DNA of 64,000 bases, taken from positions 248,001 to 312,000 of the forward strand of contig CBDASJ010000024.1 of the NCBI GenBank assembly GCA_965199555.1. The letters are read 5' to 3'. Within the stretch, counting starts at the first letter, position 1, and each line of letters opens with the position of its first letter. Under the pieces are notes generated by a model that made no database searches, was not told the DNA's origin, and saw only the letters and a list, made by a program, of their open reading frames with translations. Shown here one piece after another: positions 18,404-27,122 of the stretch. The position numbers were made by a program, and so were the translations under genes. The stretch is from LMUY01 sp965199555. Lineage in GTDB: Bacteria; Pseudomonadota; Alphaproteobacteria; Acetobacterales; Acetobacteraceae.

Positions 18404-19378
18404 TCAGATCCAGCCTTTCACGCGGAACCAGACGAGCGGCACGATCACGCTGACCAGGATCATCGCCCAGCCAAAGGCGTAGCCGTGCGCCCACTCCAGT
18501 TCCGGCATGTTCTTGAAGTTCATGCCGTATAGCCCCACCACGAAGGTCGGCGGGATGCCCACGACGGAGGCGACGGTCAGCACCTTCACGCCGTTGTTCT
18601 GCTCGATATTGATGAAGCCGAGCACGGCGTCCAGCAGGAAGCTCACCTTGCCGTTTAACTGCTGGTCGTAATCGTTCAGCGACGCCACGTCCTGGCGCAG
18701 CGTGGCCAGGCGGTTCTTCCACTCGACGGGCGTGCCGTCCGCGCAAACCTGCTGCGCGTAGGCCACGATGCGGCCGATGCCCAGCACGCTGTCGCGCAGA
18801 TTGCCCAGCGTGTCGCCGCAGCGCCCGACCTCCGTCAACATGCGCCGCAGCGCCTCGTCGGCGCGACGCACGCTGCGCTTGGTGGAGCCATCCTCGCTTT
18901 GGAACGTCATCTTGGACAGCTTGTCCAGTTCGGCCGCCACCCGTTCCAGCACGTCGGCCAGCCGGTCCACGATGGCTTCCGCCAGGCCGATGAAAACCTC
19001 GGTGCTTTCCTGGCGGCCGCCATGGCCGAACCGCTCGGTGAAGGTGTCGAAGGCCGGCAGCGTTTCGTAGCGCAGGGTCAGCAGGTGCTTGCTCGACAGC
19101 ACGAAGCCGACCGGCGTGATGTGGGACCGGCCATCCGTGCCCAGGTAGCTGTAGGGCATGCTGAGGTACAGCGTCTTGCCTTCGGTATAAAGCCGGCTGG
19201 AGCTTTCGATCTCCGCGATGTCCTCGCGCGACGGCACCCGCATCCCGCTGATCCGCTCGGCCGCGTCGCGTTCCGCCTCGGTCGGGCTCACCATGTCGAG
19301 CCAAAGGGCCTCGGCGCCCCCGGATGCGCCGGCGTCCAGCGTGCGGCGCGGGGACGTGCCGTCATTGGCATACAGCAT
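18404..19378 (-). CDS. corA: CorA family magnesium/divalent cation transporter
   Basis: This 324-residue protein has a long cytoplasmic N-terminal domain followed by two C-terminal membrane helices. The family signature YGMNF stands at the end of TM1 (about 285-297), and TM2 (about 303-320) ends with a short basic tail. The acidic/helical stalk region before it (residues 120-260) is as expected. CorA channels carry Mg2+, Co2+ or Ni2+ as pentamers. The gene is convergent with kynU (four bases apart) and divergent from trpB. Confidence 0.93.
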   Translation of the reverse strand: MLYANDGTSPRRTLDAGASGGAEALWLDMVSPTEAERDAAERISGMRVPSREDIAEIESSSRLYTEGKTLYLSMPYSYLGTDGRSHITPVGFVLSSKHLLTLRYETLPAFDTFTERFGHGGRQESTEVFIGLAEAIVDRLADVLERVAAELDKLSKMTFQSEDGSTKRSVRRADEALRRMLTEVGRCGDTLGNLRDSVLGIGRIVAYAQQVCADGTPVEWKNRLATLRQDVASLNDYDQQLNGKVSFLLDAVLGFINIEQNNGVKVLTVASVVGIPPTFVVGLYGMNFKNMPELEWAHGYAFGWAMILVSVIVPLVWFRVKGWI

Positions 19379-19499
19379 CGTGCGGTCGGCCTCCGTGGAA
19401 CCGGCGGCAGCTTACGGGGGCCGCCGTGATCGCGACAACCCGGCGTTTGGCCCGACCGCTGCACCTGCGCTATGTCCGCGAACGAACGGAGTGCCCGCC

Positions 19500-20726
19500 T
19501 TGACCCTGACCACCCCAGATCGCCCCAACACCCTGCGTGCCGGGCCGGACGCGCGCGGCCGCTTCGGCAGCTTCGGCGGCCGGTTCGTGGCGGAAACGCT
19601 GATGCCGCTGGTACTATCGGTGGAGGAAGCCTACGAGGCCGCCAAACGCGACCCAGCCTTCCAGCCGGAGCTGGACCGCTACCTGCGCGACTATGTCGGC
19701 CGGCCCAGCCCGCTTTGGTTCGCGGAGCGGCTGACCCGCGAACTCGGCGGCGCCAAGGTCTATTTCAAGCGGGACGAGCTGAACCACACCGGCTCGCACA
19801 AGATCAACAACTGCATGGGCCAGATCCTGCTGGCCAGCCGCATGGGCAAGACGCGCATCATCGCGGAAACCGGCGCCGGGCAGCACGGCGTGGCCACGGC
19901 CACGGTGTGCGCGCTGTTCGGCCTGCCTTGCACGATCTACATGGGCGCCACCGACGTGGAACGGCAGAAGCCCAACGTGTTCCGCATGAAGCTGCTGGGC
20001 GCCGAGATCGTCCCCGTCAGTTCCGGCGCCGGCACGCTGAAGGACGCGATGAACGACGCCATGCGCGACTGGGTCGCCAATGTCGCCGACACGTACTACC
20101 TGATCGGCACGGTGGCCGGGCCGCACCCTTACCCGGCCATGGTGCGGGACTTCCAATCGGTGATCGGCACGGAAGCGCGGGCGCAGTTGCAGGCGGCGGA
20201 GGGCCGGCTGCCGGACGTGGTGGTGGCGGCGATCGGCGGCGGCTCGAACGCGATGGGGCTGTTCCACCCGTTTCTGGACGACGGCGACGTGCGCCTGGTG
20301 GGGGTGGAGGCGGCGGGCCGCGGGTTGGACACCGACCAGCACGCCGCCAGCCTGTCGCGCGGGCGGCCCGGCGTGCTGCACGGCAACCGCACCTATTTGC
20401 TCCAAGATGACGACGGGCAGATCACCGAAGCGCACAGCATCAGCGCCGGGCTGGATTATCCCGGCATCGGGCCGGAACATGCCTGGCTGCATGAGATCGG
20501 CCGGGTCGAGTATGTGGCGGCCACGGACCGGGAAGCGCTGGACGCCTTCCAGCTCTGCTGCCGCACGGAAGGCATCATCCCCGCGCTGGAACCGGCGCAC
20601 GCCTTGGCCCAGGTGACGAAGATCGCGCCGGGCCTGCCGAAGGATGCGATCGTGTTGATGAATCTATGCGGGCGCGGCGACAAGGACATCTTCGCCGTGG
20701 CCGACCATCTGGGCGTCAAGCTGTGA
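19500..20726 (+). CDS. trpB: tryptophan synthase beta chain
   Basis: TrpB condenses indole and serine to tryptophan using PLP. The protein is about 408 residues: FGSFGGRFVAE at the N-terminus, HTGSHKINN with the PLP Lys near residue 95, ETGAGQHGVA, and GGGSNAMG binding the phosphate. The likely start is TTG at 19500 with GGAG eight bases upstream; GTG at 19491 is in frame too. The stop overlaps the trpA start (GTGA). Many Alphaproteobacteria have trpF just upstream, but here corA diverges instead. Confidence 0.96.
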   Translation: MTLTTPDRPNTLRAGPDARGRFGSFGGRFVAETLMPLVLSVEEAYEAAKRDPAFQPELDRYLRDYVGRPSPLWFAERLTRELGGAKVYFKRDELNHTGSHKINNCMGQILLASRMGKTRIIAETGAGQHGVATATVCALFGLPCTIYMGATDVERQKPNVFRMKLLGAEIVPVSSGAGTLKDAMNDAMRDWVANVADTYYLIGTVAGPHPYPAMVRDFQSVIGTEARAQLQAAEGRLPDVVVAAIGGGSNAMGLFHPFLDDGDVRLVGVEAAGRGLDTDQHAASLSRGRPGVLHGNRTYLLQDDDGQITEAHSISAGLDYPGIGPEHAWLHEIGRVEYVAATDREALDAFQLCCRTEGIIPALEPAHALAQVTKIAPGLPKDAIVLMNLCGRGDKDIFAVADHLGVKL

Positions 20727-21577
20727 GCCGCATCGCCGCCTGCTTCGCCAAGCTGAAGGCGGAAGGCCGGGGCGCGCTGATCCCGTTCCTGGAAGCCTTC
20801 GACCCGGACGAGGCGACCAGCACCGCCATCCTCCACGGCATGCCCGCGGCGGGTGCGGACTTGATCGAAGTGGGAATGCCGTTCACCGACCCCATGGCCG
20901 ACGGCCCGTCCGTCCAGGCGGCTGGGCTGCGGGGCCTGGCCGCGGGGGCGACACTGGCCCGGACGCTCGAACTCGTGGCGGGCTTCCGCGCCGTGGAGTC
21001 CGACACCCCGGTGATCCTGATGGGGTATCTGAACCCCATCCTCTCCTATGGCGCGGATCGGTTCTGCGCCGACGCGGCGAAGGCCGGCGTGGACGGGCTG
21101 ATCGTGGTGGACCTGCCCAGCGAGGAGGCGGACTGGCTGTCCGGTGCCGCGGCGGATCACGAGCTGGACATCATCCGGCTGGTCGCCCCCACCACGGACG
21201 ACACCCGTCTGCCCCAGGTGCTGAACGGCAGTTCGGGCTTCGTCTACTACGTCAGCATCACCGGTATCACCGGCACGCGGTCGGCGACGGCCGAGCACCT
21301 GGCGGAAGCGATCCCGCGGGTGCGCCGTGCCACGGACCTGCCGATCGCCGCCGGGTTCGGCATCCGCACGCCCGCCCAGGCCATGGAGGCGGCGCGGGTC
21401 GCGGATGCCGTGGTGGTCGGCTCCGCCCTGATCGACACGCTGGCGGCGAGCCTGGATGCCCAAGGCCGCGCGGCGCCCGACAGCGCGCGCCGGGTGCTGG
21501 ACCAGGTGCGGGATCTGGCGCAGGCGGTGCACGGGGTCGCGCGCGCCGTCCATGAGGGTACTGGTTCGCCGGGATAG
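20723..21577 (+). CDS. trpA: tryptophan synthase alpha chain
   Basis: TrpA cleaves indole-3-glycerol phosphate and channels indole to TrpB. The 284-residue TIM barrel has the catalytic Glu in LIEVGMPFTDP near residue 50, the second acidic residue in VVDLPSEEA, and the phosphate site around GFGIRTP and VVVGSALI. It starts with GTG at 20723, overlapping the trpB stop by three bases, so the two subunits are made in a coupled way. Longer in-frame starts lie inside trpB and are not used. Confidence 0.96.
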   Translation: MSRIAACFAKLKAEGRGALIPFLEAFDPDEATSTAILHGMPAAGADLIEVGMPFTDPMADGPSVQAAGLRGLAAGATLARTLELVAGFRAVESDTPVILMGYLNPILSYGADRFCADAAKAGVDGLIVVDLPSEEADWLSGAAADHELDIIRLVAPTTDDTRLPQVLNGSSGFVYYVSITGITGTRSATAEHLAEAIPRVRRATDLPIAAGFGIRTPAQAMEAARVADAVVVGSALIDTLAASLDAQGRAAPDSARRVLDQVRDLAQAVHGVARAVHEGTGSPG

Positions 21578-21677
21578 TGCCGAGTGGTACCTGTGGCGAT
21601 TGTCTTGCCGCCCAATCAATCTTGCTGCCTGCTTAGCAGCCTGGCACATGTATCCAGATGGTTGAGGCTGCCCGACA

Positions 21678-23540
21678 GTGATCTTTGTCCATTCCAGTTT
21701 CAGAACTGCAAGCACTTACCTTTGGGATCAATTTCGATCCGATGCAAAAACGGTCGCGTATTACGAAGTATTCCATGAATGCTTGGACACGCTGACTGTC
21801 GAGGGCATCCGAGGCACCGCCCCGGGGAATTGGAACTCCAAGCACCCGCCAAGCGCACCCTACTTTCTCGAGTTCCTCCCGCTGCTCCGCGACGGCGGGG
21901 GTGTCGCCGGGTACCGTCCGGAGTTCAGCGTCCAGTCATTCATCCCGGCAGAGGGATGCCTCGGCCAGATCACGGTTGAGGAAACCGACTACGTCCGGGG
22001 GCTGATTCATAAGGTGGAGCGGCACGGACGCATTCCGGTGCTGACCGACACCAGGACGGTCGGTCGGCTGCGCGGGCTGAAGGCCGCGTGCCCCGGTCTT
22101 CACATCCTGCTGTATCGAAACCTGTTCCAGCAATGGTGCTCCTATACAGAGCAGGCGTTGCAAGGGAACAACTACTTTCTCGACCGGACGATCGAGGTCA
22201 TCCGCCTGGGCAGGCACGATGGCTTCCTTGATCGTTTGTATCAGATGTTTCCCGTTGAGGCACCCTCGCCCTTCGATCTCAACACCTTCTTTCAGTTTGT
22301 GTTCCTGCATCTCCATCTCTACGCGATGGCGGCAGGGGGCGCCGACGTCATCATCGACGTGAATCGGCTGGACCACGACCCTGCCTATCGGGACGAGGTG
22401 GAGCAGAAGATCGCTACGCAGAACGTCCAGATCGACTTGGCAGGCGCCAAGGAGTCGGTGGCCTTTTCCCTGCTCCCGGCAAAGCTCGGGCGGGAGTTTG
22501 AAGAGCGCCTGACCGTCATCGGGAACATGATCGCGGATGCTGCGCCGGATCAGCTTGGCCGCGACTTCGTCCATCAGGTGCTGGCTGACCTGCTGATGGA
22601 ATTCCGGCGGCATGAGTTCGAGGCGGGCGCGGTCCGCTCGCTCCTGATCGGGCCATCTGGCTTGCTGTCGGAACGCGACACGCTGCGAGCGGAGCGTGGT
22701 CAACTTGCCGCCGACGCCGCCCAATTGCAGGCATCGTATGAGGCGATCCGCGGCGAGCGGGATGAGCTGCACGCCAGGCTGGACGGCGCAGCCCGTGACC
22801 GGGACGCGACCCGTTCCGAATGCGACGGCCTGCGAGTGGAGCGCGATCATCTCACCGCCGATACCGGCCGGTTACAGGCCTCGTATGAGGCACTTTGCAA
22901 CGAGCGGGATGCGCTGCACGCCAGGCTGGACGCCGCGGCCCGTGACTTGGACGCGGCCCGTGCCGAATGCGACGGCCTGCGAGTGGAGCGCGGTCAACTC
23001 GCCACCGAGGCCGCCCAATTTCAGGCGGCCCGCAGCGAGCAGGATGCGCTGCACGCCAGGCTGGACGACGCGGCCCGTGATCGGGACGCCGTCCGTGCCG
23101 AATGCGACAGCCTGCGCGCCGACGCCGCACGGCTGCAGGGCTCCATCGAGGCCGCTTACTGCGAGCGGGATACGCTGCAATCCGGGCTGGACGACGCGGC
23201 GCGTGACCGGGACGCGGCGCGTGCCGAGTGCAACGGGATCCGCACTGAACGCGACAGGCTCGCCGCCGAATGCCTGAAGATGCGCACGGCGCAGCACGCC
23301 GCGGCTGCCGAGGCACAGAACGCAAGCGTCGTCCGCGACCAGCTCCGCATGCAATTGGCCGAAGAGAAAGCCACCTGCCAGGCCTTGCAGGGGCAGCTCG
23401 CACTCCTGCGCGGCTGGGCGGAGCAAGACCGGGCTGCCGTGCTGCGGTCCATAAGCTGGCGGTTGACCCGGCCGTTGCGCAGATTGGGGATCGATCGCCC
23501 GAACCGTCCCGCGCGCCCGGGCGTGCTTTCCGGCAACTAG
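21678..23540 (+). CDS. sulfotransferase-like N-terminal domain fused to a long repeat coiled coil
   Basis: The protein is 620 residues. The first 320 look like a sulfotransferase-type P-loop domain: FVHSSFRTASTYLW at the very N-terminus fits the 5'-PAPS loop pattern, and LHILLYRNLFQQWCSY near residue 145 fits the 3'-phosphate Arg/Ser region. From about 335 to 575 comes a charged heptad-rich coiled coil with four copies of a DALHARLDxAARDRD unit. The tail SWRLTRPLRR is a motif often found at the end of bacterial glycan-enzyme coiled coils. The start is GTG at 21678 with GAGG upstream. Base composition at the 5' end is less GC-rich than its neighbours. It stands alone; a glycan or lipid sulfation role is only inferred. 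Confidence 0.72.
   Translation: MIFVHSSFRTASTYLWDQFRSDAKTVAYYEVFHECLDTLTVEGIRGTAPGNWNSKHPPSAPYFLEFLPLLRDGGGVAGYRPEFSVQSFIPAEGCLGQITVEETDYVRGLIHKVERHGRIPVLTDTRTVGRLRGLKAACPGLHILLYRNLFQQWCSYTEQALQGNNYFLDRTIEVIRLGRHDGFLDRLYQMFPVEAPSPFDLNTFFQFVFLHLHLYAMAAGGADVIIDVNRLDHDPAYRDEVEQKIATQNVQIDLAGAKESVAFSLLPAKLGREFEERLTVIGNMIADAAPDQLGRDFVHQVLADLLMEFRRHEFEAGAVRSLLIGPSGLLSERDTLRAERGQLAADAAQLQASYEAIRGERDELHARLDGAARDRDATRSECDGLRVERDHLTADTGRLQASYEALCNERDALHARLDAAARDLDAARAECDGLRVERGQLATEAAQFQAARSEQDALHARLDDAARDRDAVRAECDSLRADAARLQGSIEAAYCERDTLQSGLDDAARDRDAARAECNGIRTERDRLAAECLKMRTAQHAAAAEAQNASVVRDQLRMQLAEEKATCQALQGQLALLRGWAEQDRAAVLRSISWRLTRPLRRLGIDRPNRPARPGVLSGN
22761..23285 (+). repeat. four degenerate in-frame tandem repeats in coiled-coil region
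   Basis: Units begin at 22761, 22908, 23043 and 23169, at spacings of 147, 135 and 126 bases, always in frame. Each starts with a sequence like gatgcgctgcacgccagg and encodes D-x-L-H-A-R-L-D followed by AARDRDAARAEC. Units get shorter towards the 3' end, and the first two share the CDGLRVER block. DNA identity is high in the first 60 bases of each unit, which suggests recent duplication and possible length variation between strains. Confidence 0.85.
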
Positions 23541-23542
23541 AA

Positions 23543-25150
23543 TCAGGCCGCTCGCAGACCGTTCAGCAGTTCCGAGCTTTCCTGCTGGATCAGGTGACCG
23601 CGCGACGTGGTTTCGTGGATGATGGTGCCCAAATCCACCAGCGTCGCATTCAACGCCGCGTGGCCGGACCCCAGATGGTCAAGCTCCACCTCCACCCGTT
23701 CCGCTTCGGCGGCGACGCGGACGATGCTGGCGATGATTTCCCGCGTGGAGTTGCCCTGCTGCGACACGGCGGCGGCGATTTCCCCCACCACGCAGGCCAG
23801 GCGACCGATCGTGCCGTCGACGTGGCCGATCGCCGCCACCGCGGCCGCCGTGGTTTCCTCGACGCCGGCGACCTGGCGGGTGATCTCCGCCGTGGCCTGC
23901 GCGGTTTGGGTGGCCAGCAGCTTGATCTCGGCGGCAACCACGGCGAAGCCGCGGCCCGCCTCGCCCGCGCGGGCGGCCTCGATGCCGGCGTTCAGCGCCA
24001 GGAGGTGCGTGCGGGTGGCGACGGCAAGGATCAGCCGCACCACCTCGCCGATGCGGGCGGCGTTGGCCGCCAGGCCCTGCACGGTGCAATCCGCCGTCCG
24101 CACGACGACGGCCACATCCTTTGCCATGGCGGCGCCGAGCTGCACCTGGCCGTCGATGTCCGAGATGGTGCCGACCAGGCTTTCCGCGGCGTATGACACG
24201 CCTTTGGCTTCCACCGTCATGCACCGCGTGGCGGTGGCGATGGCGGACCAGCCTTGCACCGCCTCGGTGGCCTGGCCGCGGATGGCGTCCATGCTGCGGA
24301 TCTGGTCCCGCGCCGTGCGGATGAGCCCGGCGGTCGCCGTGCCGACCGTGCCTTCGTAGCGCGCCGCCAGCACCGCGTGGGCCTGCTTGGCGGCGTTCAT
24401 CGCGATCACGGCATGCTCCGCCTCCAGCGCCTCCTTTTCGCGCACCCGCAGCGCCGCCAGATCGGCGCAGAGCTGGGCCAGCGCGCGCAGCAACACCGCC
24501 GTCTCGCTGCGGCCGCGGGCCGGCGGCGGCGGGTCCAGCACGCCCGCGGCGACGGCCTCGGCAATCCGCACCGCGCGGCACAAGGGCGGCACGATAAAGC
24601 CGCTCAGGCAGATGGTGATGGCCAGGGCGGCACCGGTTGCGACCAGGATGGCGAGCAGGTTGTTGCGATCCGCCTGGACGATGATGTCGGCCACCGCCCG
24701 CCGGGTGTGGTAGCCGTCGCCGGCCAGGACTTCCACGGCGACGTCGAAGGCGGCGTTGAGGTGGCTCATTTCGGCCGCGACTGCCGCCGGCTCGGCGATG
24801 GCGAGGTGGTCTGCCAGGGAGCGCAGGTTCCTTGCCAAGGCGGCGGCGGCGGCATGGCCCTGTGGCGACGGCGAACGCTCTTCCGCGATCTTGAGGTTGG
24901 CGAGGATCTCCGGGATGTGCCGGGCTTCCACCTGGCAGTTCGGCGGCGCCACGCTCAGGCAACTGCCGGCGGCATGGACGAAGCCGTTCTGTGCCGAGCG
25001 CAGGTAGCTCATGGACAGAAAGGCTTCGTCGAAGATCGTGGACGCCAAATGCCCGATGCGCTGCTCGGTCCAGCGGTCAAACAAGCCCAGCGTGCCGGTG
25101 AGCAGGGCCATGCTCAAGCAGGCCAGCAGCAAGGCTGATCTAATCCGCAT
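23543..25150 (-). CDS. methyl-accepting chemotaxis protein
   Basis: This chemoreceptor has 535 residues. TM1 is at about 5-23, a periplasmic helical sensor covers 24-162 (two Cys, at 64 and 72, could form a disulfide), and TM2 is at about 163-187. A HAMP-like stretch follows, then the signalling domain with the hairpin tip IEAARAGEAGRGFAVVAAE near 390-408, which binds CheA and CheW. There is no obvious C-terminal NWETF pentapeptide. It is convergent with the sulfotransferase-like gene and lies about 27 kb from the che operon. The ligand is unknown. Confidence 0.92.
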   Translation of the reverse strand: MRIRSALLLACLSMALLTGTLGLFDRWTEQRIGHLASTIFDEAFLSMSYLRSAQNGFVHAAGSCLSVAPPNCQVEARHIPEILANLKIAEERSPSPQGHAAAAALARNLRSLADHLAIAEPAAVAAEMSHLNAAFDVAVEVLAGDGYHTRRAVADIIVQADRNNLLAILVATGAALAITICLSGFIVPPLCRAVRIAEAVAAGVLDPPPPARGRSETAVLLRALAQLCADLAALRVREKEALEAEHAVIAMNAAKQAHAVLAARYEGTVGTATAGLIRTARDQIRSMDAIRGQATEAVQGWSAIATATRCMTVEAKGVSYAAESLVGTISDIDGQVQLGAAMAKDVAVVVRTADCTVQGLAANAARIGEVVRLILAVATRTHLLALNAGIEAARAGEAGRGFAVVAAEIKLLATQTAQATAEITRQVAGVEETTAAAVAAIGHVDGTIGRLACVVGEIAAAVSQQGNSTREIIASIVRVAAEAERVEVELDHLGSGHAALNATLVDLGTIIHETTSRGHLIQQESSELLNGLRAA

Positions 25151-25344
25151 TCAACGCGCCCTTCGGCAGATAAGTCGTGCCTTGCCCGAGAGAGATTGAA
25201 GATCAGACCGCCATTGCAAGTTCAGCATCAAATACGGTCCGCTCAAGCATGACATGATTTCATGCGTCGCCATCCTCTCCTTTGTGGTTGAAGATGACGT
25301 GAACCGGCGGGTAAAGGGATGCTAGCGATTTAACCTGTTCGTTG

Positions 25345-25366
25345 CTTGCGGCAACGTTTCCGCAAG
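25345..25366. other. short inverted repeat downstream of the DUF3828-like gene
   Basis: The sequence cttgcgg at 25345-25351 is the exact complement of ccgcaag at 25360-25366 with an 8-base loop. It lies 10 bases beyond the stop of the minus-strand gene at 25377. It has no T-run, so a rho-independent terminator is not certain. The rest of 25151-25376 is the upstream region of the chemoreceptor gene and shows no feature I can name. Confidence 0.4.
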
Positions 25367-25376
25367 TGCCGCTTGT

Positions 25377-25877
25377 TCAGTGCCGATGTCGCTGGACGAC
25401 CGCGATCGACTGCGTGAGGGCGGCACGCACGCCGTCCCGGCCGCTGGCGTTCGCGATGTCGTCGATCCGCCACTCGGCACCAGCAAGCCGGAGCAGGAAG
25501 CGCCGAACGACGCGATCCGGCCCGATCTGCAAGGTGGCGGTGGCCGTGGCCGTTGCCTGCCCGGCCGTCCCAGCCGCGACGGCCACGCCGGCGAGCCGGA
25601 GACCCTCCGCGTCCTGACATCCGCATACCGGGTCGGCATCCAACCCGGCCTCGCGGTGGCCGGTGGCGTCCCGGTTTCGTTGCACCAGCCGCGCCAGCCC
25701 AGGCGTCGCGATCGTCCGCACCGTCGCCAGGTCTGCGAAGGGTGAGAAGTTCGGGTCAGCGACGTAGTGGGCGTACAATTGGCGGATAAACGCCGCCGCG
25801 CCGCCAGCGTCCTGCGCGCGTGCGGGTGGGCATCCGAATGCGATGATGGCCGCTACGGTGCATGTCAATCGCCGCAT
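25377..25877 (-). CDS. small secreted protein, DUF3828-like
   Basis: The product is 166 residues with a signal peptide (MRRLTCTVAAIIAFGCPPARAQ). The mature part begins AAFIRQLYAHYV near residue 27, continues with FADLATVRTIATPGLARLVQRN, and later has WRIDDIANASG. This arrangement of an N-terminal helix with Y-x-x-Y and a late W-R-I-D-D matches DUF3828-like periplasmic proteins. No enzymatic motif is visible. It stands alone between the chemoreceptor and the tRNA gene. Confidence 0.68.
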   Translation of the reverse strand: MRRLTCTVAAIIAFGCPPARAQDAGGAAAFIRQLYAHYVADPNFSPFADLATVRTIATPGLARLVQRNRDATGHREAGLDADPVCGCQDAEGLRLAGVAVAAGTAGQATATATATLQIGPDRVVRRFLLRLAGAEWRIDDIANASGRDGVRAALTQSIAVVQRHRH

Positions 25878-26003
25878 GGGAGCAGGCTATGAGCTGCCAC
25901 AACGGATGTCGATCGGTCCTGCAGAGGTGGTGTGGTCGCGTGAGCGAGATCCGAGCTGACGAGGCGGACCGCGGCGTTGCTATGGGACGACTGCCTCACT
26001 GGA

Positions 26004-26084
26004 TGCCCGCCGCCGGACTCGAACCGGCACGCCTTGCGGCCGCGGATTTTAAGTCCGCCGCGTCTACCATTCCGCCAGGCGGGC
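26004..26084 (-). tRNA. tRNA-Leu (anticodon UAA)
   Basis: Read on the minus strand, 26084-26078 (GCCCGCC) pairs with 26011-26005 (GGCGGGC) as the acceptor stem, with A as discriminator at 26004. The anticodon stem GCGGA/UCCGC encloses the loop CUUAAAA, giving anticodon UAA. A T arm with GGTTCGAGTCC and an extended variable arm, typical of class II tRNAs such as Leu, are present. CCA is not encoded. The total length is 81 bases. Confidence 0.93.
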
Positions 26085-26097
26085 GCCGGCGGGGATG

Positions 26098-27009
26098 CTA
26101 GCCGGCTGCCACGCGCTTGGCGATATCCAGCGCGCGGCGGATCAGCGTGTCGCTAGCTTCCGGTGTGCGGAAGGCGCTGTGGGCGGTCAGGGTCACCCGT
26201 TCCAACTCGGTGAACGGATGCCCGGCGGGCAACGGTTCCTGGTCGAACACGTCCAGCGCCGCGTGGGCGATGCGGCCGGCGCGTAGCGCGTCCACCAGCG
26301 CGGCCTCGTCCACCAGCGCCCCGCGGGCGGTGTTGACCAGGATGGTGGAGGGGCGCAACTGCGCCAGCCGGTCCACCCCGAGGAAGCCGCGCGTTTCGTC
26401 CGTCAGCAGCAGGTGCAGCGACAGCACGTCGCTTTCCGTCAGCAGGCGGTCCAAATCGACGAACTCCACGCCGGGCGCGTCCCGCTTCGTACGGTTCCAT
26501 GCGATCACCCGCATGCCGGCCCCGCCCATGATGCGGGCGACCTCCCCGGCGATGCCGCCGAACCCGAGCAGCCCGAGCGTCTTGCCGTGCAACTGCACGC
26601 CTTCGGTGCGAAGCCATTGCCCGTCCCGCATGCCGCGGTCCATCGCGGCCACGCCGCGCGCCGCCGCCCAGATCAGCGCCACCGCGTGCTCGGCGACCGC
26701 GATGTCGCCATAGCCCTTGATGGTGTGCACGGTGATGCCGAGTTCGGCCAGCTCCTCCGGGTTCATGTAGGACCGCGCGCCGGTGCCCAGAAAGATCACG
26801 TGCTTCAGCGACGGGCATTGCCGCATCGCCTCCGTCGGCAGGAAGCTGTGGTCGTCCAGGATGAAGTCATACCCGTCCAGCAGGCTGGGCAGCGCCTCGG
26901 CCGCGACGATGTCGTCCTGGTTCACGACCACCGGTGGATCGTCGGGCTGGACCATGCGGTCGAACACGTCCGCCAATGCGTCGCTCGCGTCCAGGAATAG
27001 GCCCTTCAT
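26098..27009 (-). CDS. D-isomer-specific 2-hydroxyacid dehydrogenase
   Basis: The 303-residue protein is an NAD(P)-dependent reductase of the phosphoglycerate/glycerate dehydrogenase superfamily. The Rossmann motif is LGLLGFGGIAGEVARI near residue 145. The catalytic Arg is in NTARGALVDE, the Glu in FDQEPLP and the His in TAHSAF, all in order. The start at 27009 has GAGGAG upstream, which rules out longer in-frame starts. It is divergent from the serine protease gene. The substrate (hydroxypyruvate, glyoxylate or another 2-oxoacid) is not determined by sequence. Confidence 0.88.
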   Translation of the reverse strand: MKGLFLDASDALADVFDRMVQPDDPPVVVNQDDIVAAEALPSLLDGYDFILDDHSFLPTEAMRQCPSLKHVIFLGTGARSYMNPEELAELGITVHTIKGYGDIAVAEHAVALIWAAARGVAAMDRGMRDGQWLRTEGVQLHGKTLGLLGFGGIAGEVARIMGGAGMRVIAWNRTKRDAPGVEFVDLDRLLTESDVLSLHLLLTDETRGFLGVDRLAQLRPSTILVNTARGALVDEAALVDALRAGRIAHAALDVFDQEPLPAGHPFTELERVTLTAHSAFRTPEASDTLIRRALDIAKRVAAG

Positions 27010-27122
27010 GCAACACTCCTCGGGTGTTCGACGACCTTGCGGGCGGCTGCGGGACGATGGCAAGGCTTGTCGTCGTCTGCTCCGTTGACGCTTGCGCGGC
27101 GGGCCCCCATCGTCATGCGGTG

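Noticed and set aside
25345..25366. Rho-independent terminator
   Set aside because: The stem has no T run on the relevant strand; recorded only as an inverted repeat.
26104..26818. Plus-strand frames opposite the D-2-hydroxyacid dehydrogenase
   Set aside because: Antisense shadows; the minus-strand gene has a good ribosome site and intact catalytic residues.
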